Shown: piece by piece, positions 9,020 through 17,574 of the stretch
Position numbering within the stretch: position 1 is the first letter of the stretch
Layout of the letters: each line of letters opens with the position of its first letter
DNA from: Streptomyces mirabilis
GTDB lineage: Bacteria; Actinomycetota; Actinomycetes; Streptomycetales; Streptomycetaceae
NCBI RefSeq assembly: GCF_039503195.1
Contig: NZ_JBCJKP010000001.1
Coordinates: 7,316,001 to 7,380,000, forward strand
DNA: 64,000 bases
Direction of reading: 5' to 3'
Notes under the pieces: generated by a model
What the model was told of the DNA's origin: nothing
What the model saw: only the letters and a program-made list of their open reading frames with translations
Databases searched by the model: none
Made by a program: the position numbers and the translations under genes

Positions 9020-9239
9020 CGCGACGGTGACATCGCCCAGGTCGGCCAGGAGTCCGGAGACGCGGTCGGGGTGGACGAGACGGTCACTGAGGTGTTCGTC
9101 CGCGCGGGCGAGGGGGCCGTGGGCCGCGACCTGCCAGGTGATCAGCGCGAAGAGGAGGGCCGGAAGGCCGAGGGAGCCGAGAGGTCCGAAGAGGCCGCGA
9201 CGTCCGAGGAGGAAGGTCGGCCGCCCCGGAACAGGGGGG

Positions 9240-9602
9240 TAGTTCCGAGGCGGCCGTCCAGATCGGGTCGTCGCGCGCCCCGGGGGGTTTGGGGCGAGCG
9301 ACTGTCCGATCGGTGAGGAGATCCGGAGCCGGAAGCTCCGGGTGTGTGCGCGAGGGCACGACCAGGGCGAAGCTGGGGAGGCCTCGACCCGGTGTCACCC
9401 ACAGTCCCCTGTGGGCGGGGTGTATCTCTCATCTGGGTAGAACCTACGGCAGGGGATCCGGCTTCGACAGACGCAATCGCGTCCCGTCATGCACCTCGCA
9501 CACGTTCTTCACACGCTCTGCCCCCGGTCGCCGTGGCCCCGGAACCAAGCGGAATCCGCTCGGAGCGGCCGTCCTGGGTCCGGGGCTGGGGCGGGTGGGG
9601 CG
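9240..9602. other. Intergenic stretch between the PAP2 gene and gabT
   Basis: No convincing gene is seen. It holds a short hairpin, CCCACAG/CTGTGGG around TCCC at 9398-9415, and a longer terminator-like structure near the gabT end. The part near 9240-9395 is open on the minus strand in the PAP2 frame, but its composition does not look like conserved protein. Confidence 0.5.
9537..9587 (-). terminator. Probable terminator of gabT
   Basis: Outer arms GCCCCGGAACC and GGTCCGGGGC (one bulged base) enclose a second small palindrome, AGCGGAATCCGCT (9548-9560). The structure ends 16 bp beyond the gabT stop on the minus strand. There is no U-tract, which is common for Streptomyces terminators. Confidence 0.5.
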
Positions 9603-10937
9603 TCAGATACGGGCGAAGGCCTGCTCGATGATGTCGAGGCCCTCGTTCAGCAGGTCCTCGCCGATGACCAGCGGCGGCAGGAAGCGGAGGACGTTGCCGT
9701 AAGTGCCACAGGTCAGGACCAGCAGGCCCTCCTGGTGGCAGGCCTTGGCCAGCGCGGCGGTCGCCTCGGGGTTCGGCTCCTTGGTGGCGCGGTCCTTGAC
9801 CAGCTCGATGGCGATCATGGCGCCACGGCCACGGACGTCGCCGATGACGTCGAACTTCTCGGCCATCGCGCCGAGGCGAGCCTTCATGACGGCCTCGATG
9901 TTCTTCGCCTTGGCGTTGAGGTCGAGCTCCTTCATCGTCTCGATCGCGCCGAGCGCGCCCGCGCAGGCCACCGGGTTGCCGCCGTAGGTGCCGCCCAGGC
10001 CGCCCGCGTGCGCGGCGTCCATGATCTCGGCGCGGCCGGTCACGGCGGCGAGCGGCAGACCGCCCGCGATGCCCTTGGCGGTGGTGATCAGGTCCGGGAC
10101 GATGCCCTCGTCCTCGCACGCGAACCACTGGCCGGTGCGGCAGAAGCCGGACTGGATCTCGTCCGCGACGAAGACGATGCCGTTGTCCTTGGCGAACTTG
10201 CTGATCGCGGGAAGGAAGCCCTTCGCGGGCTCGATGAAGCCGCCCTCGCCGAGCACCGGCTCGATGATGATCGCGGCGACGTTGTCGGCGCCGATCTGCT
10301 TGTTGATCATGTCGATCGCCTGGGCGGACGCCTCGGCGCCGGCGTTCTCCGGGCCGGTCAGCCAGCGGTAGCCGTACGCCACCGGCACCCGGTAGACCTC
10401 GGGCGCGAACGGGCCGAAGCCGTGCTTGTACGGCATGTTCTTGGCGGTCAGCGCCATCGTCAGGTTCGTACGGCCGTGGTAGCCGTGGTCGAAGACGACG
10501 ACGGCCTGGCGCTTGGTGTACGCACGGGCGATCTTGACGGCGTTCTCGACGGCCTCGGCGCCTGAGTTGAACAGGGCCGACTTCTTGGCGTGGTCACCCG
10601 GGGTCAGCTCGGCCAGGGCCTCGGCGACGGCGACGTAGCCCTCGTACGGCGTGACCATGAAACAGGTGTGGGTGAAGTCCTGGAGCTGCGCGGAGGCGCG
10701 GCGTACGACGGCCTCGGCGCTCGCGCCGACGGAGGTCACGGCGATGCCGGAGCCGAAGTCGATCAGACGGTTGCCGTCGACGTCCTCGATGATGCCGCCG
10801 CCGGCGCGCGTGGTGAAGACGGGGAGCACCGAACCCACACCGGCCGCGACCGCGGCGATGCGTCGGGCCTGCAGTTCCTGCGACTTCGGGCCGGGGATGG
10901 CGGTGACGACGCGGCGCTCCTGCGGAAGTGCGGTCAT
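9603..10937 (-). CDS. gabT: 4-aminobutyrate aminotransferase
   Basis: A 444-residue class III PLP-dependent aminotransferase that moves the amino group of GABA to 2-oxoglutarate, giving succinate semialdehyde and glutamate. Key features are GIAVTSVGAS near the N-terminus, the cofactor region FNSGAEAVENAVKIAR, the Asp of FVADEIQSGFCRTG and the PLP lysine in ITTAKGIAGGLPLAAVTGRA. Length and motifs fit GabT of actinobacteria. The ATG at 10937 gives MTALPQERR. It lies among polyamine importer, amine oxidase, PucR regulator and aldehyde dehydrogenase genes, which supports a GABA role. The upstream 340 bp carry inverted repeats that may be the operator. Confidence 0.93.
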   Translation of the reverse strand: MTALPQERRVVTAIPGPKSQELQARRIAAVAAGVGSVLPVFTTRAGGGIIEDVDGNRLIDFGSGIAVTSVGASAEAVVRRASAQLQDFTHTCFMVTPYEGYVAVAEALAELTPGDHAKKSALFNSGAEAVENAVKIARAYTKRQAVVVFDHGYHGRTNLTMALTAKNMPYKHGFGPFAPEVYRVPVAYGYRWLTGPENAGAEASAQAIDMINKQIGADNVAAIIIEPVLGEGGFIEPAKGFLPAISKFAKDNGIVFVADEIQSGFCRTGQWFACEDEGIVPDLITTAKGIAGGLPLAAVTGRAEIMDAAHAGGLGGTYGGNPVACAGALGAIETMKELDLNAKAKNIEAVMKARLGAMAEKFDVIGDVRGRGAMIAIELVKDRATKEPNPEATAALAKACHQEGLLVLTCGTYGNVLRFLPPLVIGEDLLNEGLDIIEQAFARI

Positions 10938-11280
10938 GAGGGGCTCCCTGATGATCTTGCGAACCGGACGGTCCCCGCGGCGGACGGGGTGTGCCGGGCG
11001 GGGTGTTTTCGGACTCTTGACTTCTTTCTTCGCAGGCTAGGGCCGGGAACGGAGGGTCGGCATGCTCCATGTGGGCGTTGTCGGAGGATTCCGTTGTCCG
11101 CGGTGGACATAGAAGGGCGAGGGGCCGATGGTCCCGGTCCCTCTATGTCCACCGCCGCTCCCGCCGCCGCTCCGTCCGGGCAAGGCGCGGACCCGGCCGC
11201 GTAAACGGTGAACTCCCCCCGCAGGGGCACTAGATTGACTCGCGGACGAAGCACGGAGCGGCTGGTCAGGGGGCAGGGCG
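10938..11280. promoter_or_regulatory. Divergent control region of gabT and the membrane ATPase gene
   Basis: A 343-bp region without a gene. It contains TGTCC-N5-GGACA (11095-11109). It also has a 13-bp perfect inverted repeat: arm CGGTGGACATAGA at 11101-11113 with its complement TCTATGTCCACCG at 11142-11154. These overlapping half sites look like operators for a dimeric regulator, most simply the PucR-type protein encoded nearby. On the plus strand a -10-like TAGATT (11231-11236) with TGAACT 18 bp upstream may serve the gene at 11281. Symmetry is observed; the regulator is inferred. Confidence 0.6.
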
Positions 11281-13733
11281 ATGGACAGCGACGGGACGCA
11301 GGACGCACGGGGCGGGCATACCGGTGCCGTGCCGGGACCCGCCGTGCCGCCGCCACCCGGCAGGGCACCCGCGTCTCCGCCGCCCGGAGTACCCCCGGTG
11401 CCGAGGGGGACACCGCCACGACCCGCGGGTCTGCCGTCCGTACCGGAGCAGTCCCCGGCTCCCCGGCCCACCGTCGCCGACTGGCTCGACAAGCCGCGAC
11501 CCGCCGCCGGACCCGGGATCTGGCGGTACGGATACCGGGTGCGTCGCCCGTCGAAGGGGCGGGAGCGGCTCTCGCCGGTCACGATCGTCGGACTCGCCGT
11601 CCCGCTCGTGGTGGCACTCGTCGTCTGGTCGCTGTGGCGCCACGGCAGCGTCCCCTACATGTGGGTCGTGCTGAAGGTGTTCACACCGGACGACTGGTGG
11701 TGGAGCGGCACCACCTCGCCCAAGGTGTGGCAGGGGGTGGAGGCCGTCGAGGTCTACAACGGGGTCTTCTTCGGCGTGCTGGTGTACACCATGGGCCGGC
11801 TGGGGAGCTGGCCCGAGGTCGTCCGCCACTACGTCACCGGCCGGCCCCAGCCCCTGCGCGCCGCCCTCGCCGCGCTCGGCGCACTGATCGCCCTGACGTT
11901 CGTCTTCCCGGACGCCTTCCCCGGGGTCGGCTGGGACGCCCTGCCGGTCGTCGCCCCGCTGTTCTCCCTCGTCGCCCTGGTCTCCGGCGGCTATGACCTG
12001 TTCCAGTCGCAGCTGATCACCGACGGGCTCTACACGCTGATCACCCTGCTCGTCCTGTGGCCGTTCGCCCGGATCGGCGCCTGGCGCGGATACGCCAGGG
12101 AGTGGCTCGCCGCCCGAGCCGCGCGCCACGAGGCACAGGAGGCCGGCACCGCGAAGTTCGCGCCGGACCTGCCCGCCGCCCAGTGGCCCGAACTCCGTGA
12201 CGCCGGACAGCACGAGGCGGCGGACCTGCTCACCGCCGAAGTGCTCGGCGGCCGGATGAACGACGTGGACTGCGCCCGGGTGCGGCGCGCGTGGACCACG
12301 GCGAAGTGGGACGCCACGCGCCTGGCGGCCTTCGCCGACACCGTGCTGCGGCGGGGCGGGGCGGCCTGGACCCACCCCTCCGGGGCCCGGGACCTGCCCG
12401 CGCGCACCGCGGCGCACGACGTGCTCGTGGGACAGGTGCGCATCGGGCGGTGGACGACCGGGGACCGTACCCCGGAGGCCTACGACGGCGGGGGCGCGGC
12501 CCTCGACCCGGAAGCCCTGGGCACCTCCCTGCTCGCCGTCGGTCCTTCCGGCTCCGGGAAGACCCGGCACCTGGTCGGACCCGTCGTCGAGTCGCTCGCC
12601 CTGCAGGCGCTCACCGGGCGGTGCGCCGTCGTCGCGGTCGCCGCCGCCGGGACGCCGCTCGGCCCGGACTCGGCCTTCGACGTCGTGGTGAAGATCGGCG
12701 ACCCAGCCTCCGTCCACGACCTCGATCTGTACGCGGACTCCGACGACCCCGACGAAGCGGCCTCCTTCCTCGCCGAAGGGCTGGCCGGGGACCTCGACGC
12801 GGTGGCCGGCCAGCGGGCCACCACCGCGCTCGCCCAACTCCTCGGCCCCTACCGGGCGGTGCACGGCACGTTCCCGCCGATGTCCGTCCTGCGGGAACTC
12901 CTGGAAGGCGTGCCGGAGGCCCTGACCGCCCTGCACGAAGCCCTTTCCGGGCCGCAGCACGCCGGGATGCGCCGCGAACTGGAAGCCCGTATGCGGCAGG
13001 TCGGCAGCCCGGCCGACGCGGGCCCGGCGCTCGCCGACCGGCTGGCGCTCCTGGACCGGCCGGCCTTCGCCGACTTCTTCGGCGCGGGCGGCACCACCCG
13101 CGCCTTCTCGCTGCGCGCCGTGGCCCACCACCCGCTCCGGGTACGGATCGACCTGCCCGAGCACGGGCACGAGGAGGCCGCCAGGCTGCTCGCCCGGCTC
13201 GTACTGGCCCAGTTCACCGCCGTCGTCCGCGGCGGCGAGCGCCCGCACTTCGTCTGCCTGGTCCTCGACGACGCCACCGGAACGCTGACCCCCGACTCCG
13301 TACGTCGCATCCAGCGCCTGCGCTCCCAGAACGCGGGGGTGGTGCTCGCCCTGCGCACGATCGGCGACATCCCCGAGGCGCTGCACGGGCCGCTGTTCGG
13401 GGCCGTGGGCTGCCGGATGGCGTTCTCCGGCGTCACGACCTGGGACGGCAGCCGCTTCGCCCACGCCTGGGGAACGGAGTGGGTCGAGACCCGTGACGTG
13501 GCCAAGCACACCGTCTTCGCGGACCAGCCGATGACCCGGGCCATCCACGCTCTGCGCAAGTTGGTCACCGGAAAGGCCGTCACCACGGACGCGGTGACCA
13601 TAAGGAAGGTCGAGCGGGAGCGGTGGTCGGCGTCCGAGCTGGCGCACGAGGTGCCGCCGGGGCACGCGGTGCTGTCGCTCACCAGGGTGGGGGAGAACAC
13701 GCGCCGCCGTTGCTGGTGGACCTGCGGAGCTAG
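11281..13733 (+). CDS. Membrane-anchored VirD4/TraG-like ATP-binding protein, frameshifted near the 3' end
   Basis: The N-terminus is a Pro-rich cytoplasmic tail (about 70 residues). About three membrane helices follow: VTIVGLAVPLVVALVVWSLW, ALAALGALIALTFVF and the region of LPVVAPLFSLVALVSG. A large soluble ATPase domain has Walker A GPSGSGKTRHLVGP (about residue 422) and a Walker B-like FVCLVLDDATGTL. The overall plan recalls TraG/VirD4-type coupling ATPases; the partner and substrate are unknown. In the frame as given, the end runs past 13733 into intergenic sequence, stopping at 13854 with an unlikely tail. One extra G in the run at 13689-13693 would instead give GEHAPPLLVDLRS and a stop at 13731-13733. 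I use that end. The start ATG follows GGGGGCAGGGCG. Confidence 0.7.
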
Positions 13734-13745
13734 GTGTCTGGACAC
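13734..13745. promoter_or_regulatory. Small palindrome upstream of the PucR-type gene
   Basis: GTGTCTGGACAC has arms GTGTC and GACAC. It carries the same TGTC/GGACA half-site style as the elements upstream of gabT, so it may be an autoregulatory site for the regulator whose gene starts at 13862. This is suggestive only. Confidence 0.35.
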
Positions 13746-13861
13746 AAGGTCACCGGCCGACCGTACGGTGAGGCAGAATCGACATAGGTCGTTCATACGT
13801 TGCGGCCAAAAGATCACACTGCCCGTGACCGTCGAAGATCCTGTGAAGACCTGAAGGTCCC

Positions 13862-15523
13862 ATGCGCCCCACGCTCGCCTCGATCGTCCACCACTCCGCG
13901 CTCAAACTGACCGTGCGGGCGGGCGAGGACCGTCTGGACGTACCCGTCCGCTGGGCCCACGTCAGCGAGCTCGCCGACCCCGTGCCGTACATGGAGGGCG
14001 GGGAACTGCTGCTGATCACCGCGCTCCAGCTGGACGCGGAGGATCCGGACGTCATGCGGCGCTATGTGAAGCGGCTGGTGGGAGCCGGCGTCGTCGGGCT
14101 CGGCTTCGCCGTCGGGGTCAACTACGACGAGATCCCGAAGGCCCTGGTCGACGCGGCGGAGGAAGAGGGACTGCCGCTCCTGGAGGTCCCGCGCCGCACC
14201 CCCTTCCTGGCCATCAGCAAGGCGGTGTCCGCCGCGATCGCCGCGGACCAGTACCGGGCCGTGACGGCGGGCTTCGCCGCGCAGCGCGAACTGACGAAGC
14301 AGGCCCTGAACGACGGCCCCGAGGGGCTGCTGTCGGCGCTCGCGGGACAGGTGGACGGCTGGGCGGCCCTGTACGACGCGTCCGGCGCTGTCGTCGCCAC
14401 CGCGCCCGAGTGGGCCGGACGGCGGGCCGCACGCATCACCCCCGACGTGGAGCGGCTGCGCGAGCGTCCCGCGCCCGCCAGCTCCGTCGTCGGCGGCGAG
14501 GACCGCGTGGAACTCCACTCCCTCGGCACCGGCCGCCGCCCCCGCGCCGCGCTCGCCGTCGGAACGGCCGCCGCCCTCGGCACCGCCGAGCGCTACGCCG
14601 TGCACTCCGCGATCGCACTGCTGACCCTCACCACCGAACGCTCACGGTCGCTGCACGCCGCCGAGCAGCGCATCGGAGCGGCGGTGCTGCGCATGCTGCT
14701 CGCCGGGCAGCCCGAGCACGCGCGCACCGTGGCCGGGGACCTCTACGGGGAACTGCTCGACGCGCCCTTCCGGCTGATCCTCGCCGAGTCGGCGTCCGCT
14801 TCGGCCGCGCGGGCGCACGCGGACGGGCACGCGCGGGTGGCCACCGCGAAGCCGTCCAAGGCCCCCGTCGTGGTGCCGGACCCGACGAACGGCGACCCGC
14901 TCGGCGGGCTCGCCGAGATCGTCGAGTCCGCCGCAGCCCGCTCCGGTGAGTCCGTGCTCGTCGTGCCCGACGGGGAGCGGCTGGTCGTGCTCGCCGTGGA
15001 CGGAGGCGCGGCGGTGACGGCGTGCGGGGAGTACGCGGCCGCGCTGGACGCCGCGCGGATCGCCGCCCGGGAGCAGCCCGTGGGCGACGAGGACGAACTG
15101 GTCGTCGGCCTGTCGGCCCCCGCCGGGCCGATCGCCGCGGCCGCCGCCTACAAGCAGGCCGAGCAGGCGCTGTCCGTGGCCCGGCGGCGGGGGCGGTCGC
15201 TGGTCGAGCACGAGGAGCTGGCCGCGGGGTCCGTGCTGCCGTTGCTCGCCGATGACGCGGTGCGGGCGTTCGCGGACGGGTTGCTGCGTCCGCTGAACGA
15301 GCACGACGCCACCGGGCGGGGGGATCTGGTCGCCTCGCTGCGGGCGTGGCTGTCCCGGCACGGTCAGTGGGACGCCGCCGCCGCCGACCTGGGTGTGCAC
15401 CGGCACACCCTGCGTTATCGGATGCGGCGCGTCGAGGAGATCCTCGGACGCTCCCTCGACGATCCCGACGTCCGCATGGAACTGTGGCTGGCGCTGAAGG
15501 CGACGGCGGCGGCGGGGGAGTAG
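13862..15523 (+). CDS. PucR-family transcriptional regulator
   Basis: A 553-residue regulator. The N-terminal PucR ligand domain (about residues 1-130) starts MRPTLASIVHHSALKLTVRA and contains WAHVSELADPVPYMEGGELLL. A central GAF/GGDEF-like part follows (about 140-430). The C-terminal helix-turn-helix (HTH_30, about 490-545) reads WDAAAADLGVHRHTLRYRMR followed by VEEILGRSLDDP. Proteins of this family control purine, proline and GABA/polyamine catabolic genes. Here it lies between gabT and an aldehyde dehydrogenase, so local control of GABA breakdown is the natural inference. The ATG follows GAAGGTCCC. Confidence 0.88.
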   Translation: MRPTLASIVHHSALKLTVRAGEDRLDVPVRWAHVSELADPVPYMEGGELLLITALQLDAEDPDVMRRYVKRLVGAGVVGLGFAVGVNYDEIPKALVDAAEEEGLPLLEVPRRTPFLAISKAVSAAIAADQYRAVTAGFAAQRELTKQALNDGPEGLLSALAGQVDGWAALYDASGAVVATAPEWAGRRAARITPDVERLRERPAPASSVVGGEDRVELHSLGTGRRPRAALAVGTAAALGTAERYAVHSAIALLTLTTERSRSLHAAEQRIGAAVLRMLLAGQPEHARTVAGDLYGELLDAPFRLILAESASASAARAHADGHARVATAKPSKAPVVVPDPTNGDPLGGLAEIVESAAARSGESVLVVPDGERLVVLAVDGGAAVTACGEYAAALDAARIAAREQPVGDEDELVVGLSAPAGPIAAAAAYKQAEQALSVARRRGRSLVEHEELAAGSVLPLLADDAVRAFADGLLRPLNEHDATGRGDLVASLRAWLSRHGQWDAAAADLGVHRHTLRYRMRRVEEILGRSLDDPDVRMELWLALKATAAAGE

Positions 15524-16006
15524 GAACCCCGGGTGGGTTCCACGTCCGCGGGCGGGCGCGCGCTGCCGCCGCCCCGGGGGCTCCGCCCCGGCCCCCGGGG
15601 CGGGTTCCTCGGCTGCGGGCCGTCTGTCGCTGGTCGCGCAGTTCCCCGCCCCCTCGGTCCGGGGCTGCGCCCCGGATTTCCCGCTCGGCCTCGTTTGTTC
15701 GGCTGTGGGTGGGTGGGTGGGGGCTGGGGCGGGGCTGCGCCCCGCGTGCCGCGCCGGCTCGGATTCGTTCGGCTGCGGGGCGTCTGTGCGCGGTCTTTTG
15801 GGGGTCCAGGGGCGTGGCCCCCGGGGGGGGGGACGGGTAGGGGCGGCGGGGGCGAGGGAAACGTGGCGGTCATCTCGATCGCGCCAAAGCGGAGTGCCCC
15901 GCCCCGCCACTGCTACGTCCCGGACAAACGACCTCCCGCCGCCGCGGCCCTACCGTGGACCACGAACGCCAAGGACACCTCAACCTCGGAAGGGCCGGGA
16001 CTCGAC
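15524..16006. other. G+C-rich intergenic region with Streptomyces-type dispersed repeats
   Basis: No gene is supported in these 483 bp. Several short inverted repeats of the GGGGCTGCGCCCC and GGCTCCGCCCC kind occur, together with one copy of the CGCGCAGTTCCCCGC element (about 15635-15649). That element recurs at 46915, 47007 and 59213. A run of GGGTGGGTGGGTGGGGG lies at about 15707-15723 and a G9 run near 15826-15834. Such stretches often end transcription units in streptomycetes; they are also error-prone in sequencing. Confidence 0.6.
15913..15930 (+). promoter_or_regulatory. Candidate regulator site upstream of the aldehyde dehydrogenase gene
   Basis: CTACGTCCCGGACAAACG lies 77 bp before the start codon. 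Read in gene direction, the gabT control region has CTATGTCC, four bases, then CGGACAACG. The shared CTAyGTCC and CGGACAA blocks suggest one regulator for both genes, plausibly the PucR-type protein. The different spacing weakens the case. Confidence 0.35.
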
Positions 16007-17452
16007 ATGACTTCCACCCACGCCTTCTGGCTCGCCGGCCGCCAGGCCACCGGTGAGACCACCTTCGATGTCACCTCGCCGTGGGACGGCCGGGTCGTCG
16101 GACAGGTCAGCGTCCCGACCGAGGCACAGGTCGAGGAGGCCGTCGCCGCCGCGTACGCCGTGCGCGACGAATTCGCCGCCACCCCCGCCCACGTCCGCGC
16201 CGCCGCCCTCGACCACGTCAGCAAGCGTCTCGTCGAGCGCACCGAGGAGATCGCGCAGCTCATCTCCGCCGAGAACGGCAAGCCGATCAAGTGGGCCCGC
16301 GGCGAGGTCGGCCGCGCGGTGTCCGTCTTCCGGTTCGCCGCCGAGGAGGCCCGCCGCTTCAACGGCGGCGAGGCCCAGCGCCTCGACACCGACCTCGGCG
16401 GCCAGGGCCGCCTGGCCCTCACCCGCCGCTTCCCGAAGGGCGTCGTCCTCGGCATCGCGCCCTTCAACTTCCCCCTCAACCTGTGCGCCCACAAGATCGC
16501 CCCGGCCATCGCCGCCGGCGCGCCGATCATCCTGAAGCCGGCGCCCGCGACCCCGCTCTCCGGCCTGATCATCGGTGACCTGCTCGCCGAGACGGAGCTG
16601 CCGGCCGGCTCCTGGTCGATCCTCCCGGTCTCCAACGACCGGATGCCCGCCCTCGTCCAGGACGAGCGGCTCCCGGTCATCTCCTTCACCGGGTCCGAGA
16701 AGGTCGGCTACGCGATCATGGACTCGGTGCCGCGCAAGCACTGCACCCTGGAGCTCGGCGGCAACGGCGCGGCCGTCGTCCTCGCCGACTGGGCGAGCGA
16801 CGAGGACCTGGACTGGGCCGCGACGCGGATCGCGACCTTCTCCAACTACCAGGGCGGCCAGTCCTGCATCTCCGTGCAGCGCGTGATCGCGGACGCGTCG
16901 GTGTACGACCGGCTGCTGCCGCGCATCGTCGCCGCCGTCGAGGCCCAGGTCACCGGCGACCCGTCCGACGACAAGACGGACGTCGGCCCGCTGGTCAGCG
17001 AGGACGCCGCCCAGCGTGTGGAGTCCTGGGTCGACGAGGCCGTCCGGTCCGGCGCCACCCTCCTCACCGGCGGCAAGCGCGACGGTGCCTCCTACGCGCC
17101 GACCGTGCTCACCGACGTACCGGCCGAGGCGACGATCTCCTGCGAGGAGGTCTTCGGACCGGTCCTCACCGTGCGCAAGGTGGATGGTGAGGCGGAGGCC
17201 TTCGCCGCCGTCAACGACTCCAAGTACGGCCTCCAGGCGGGCGTGTTCACGCACGACCTGCAGGTCGCCTTCCGCGCCCACCGCGCGCTGGAGGTCGGTG
17301 GCGTGGTCGTCGGCGACGTGCCGTCCTACCGTGCCGACCAGATGCCGTACGGCGGTGTGAAGCAGTCCGGTGTCGGCCGCGAGGGCGTCAAGTTCGCGAT
17401 GGACGACTACACCTACGAGCGGGTCCTCGTCCTGACGGGCCTCGCGCTCTAA
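16007..17452 (+). CDS. NAD(P)-dependent aldehyde dehydrogenase (probable succinate-semialdehyde dehydrogenase)
   Basis: A 481-residue aldehyde dehydrogenase. The cofactor region holds FPKGVVLGIAPFNFPLNL and KPAPATPLSG. The catalytic Glu is in TLELGGNGAAVVLADW and the catalytic Cys in NYQGGQSCISVQRV. Near the C-terminus, PYGGVKQSGVGREGVKFAMD is the usual oligomerisation end. The ATG at 16007 is chosen because it gives a normal N-terminus (MTSTHAFWLAGRQ); the frame is open for another 158 codons upstream but that part is non-coding in style. With gabT and the PucR-type gene beside it, oxidation of succinate semialdehyde is the most likely job. Other aldehydes are possible. Confidence 0.85.
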   Translation: MTSTHAFWLAGRQATGETTFDVTSPWDGRVVGQVSVPTEAQVEEAVAAAYAVRDEFAATPAHVRAAALDHVSKRLVERTEEIAQLISAENGKPIKWARGEVGRAVSVFRFAAEEARRFNGGEAQRLDTDLGGQGRLALTRRFPKGVVLGIAPFNFPLNLCAHKIAPAIAAGAPIILKPAPATPLSGLIIGDLLAETELPAGSWSILPVSNDRMPALVQDERLPVISFTGSEKVGYAIMDSVPRKHCTLELGGNGAAVVLADWASDEDLDWAATRIATFSNYQGGQSCISVQRVIADASVYDRLLPRIVAAVEAQVTGDPSDDKTDVGPLVSEDAAQRVESWVDEAVRSGATLLTGGKRDGASYAPTVLTDVPAEATISCEEVFGPVLTVRKVDGEAEAFAAVNDSKYGLQAGVFTHDLQVAFRAHRALEVGGVVVGDVPSYRADQMPYGGVKQSGVGREGVKFAMDDYTYERVLVLTGLAL

Positions 17453-17486
17453 GGGTGTGGCGCACTCCGCGCCACTCTCTGGCTAA

Positions 17487-17501
17487 CGACAATCATTTTC
17501 A
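17487..17501. promoter_or_regulatory. Zur-box-like sequence in a convergent gap
   Basis: CGACAATCATTTTCA agrees at 12 of 15 positions with the Streptomyces zinc regulator consensus TGAAAATGATTTTCA. It stands out in DNA this G+C-rich. It lies between two convergent genes, 35 bp past one stop and 74 bp from the other, so it controls no obvious promoter. It may be a relic or a chance match. Confidence 0.4.
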
Positions 17502-17515
17502 GATAGTCTCCCGAA

Positions 17516-17551
17516 GGGGCCCGGCACCGATGCCTTCCGGTGCCGGGCCCC
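17516..17551. terminator. Bidirectional terminator hairpin
   Basis: Arms GGGGCCCGGCACCG (17516-17529) and CGGTGCCGGGCCCC (17538-17551) form a perfect 14-bp stem with an 8-nt loop. It stands between the convergent aldehyde dehydrogenase and GH3 genes and can serve both. Confidence 0.9.
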
Positions 17552-17574
17552 TGGTGGTCGGCCTGTCCGGACCC

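Noticed and set aside
11266..13665. Minus-strand frame of about 800 codons opposite the VirD4-like gene
   Set aside because: Shadow of the real gene; the product is Gly/Arg/Pro/His-rich without a recognisable fold.
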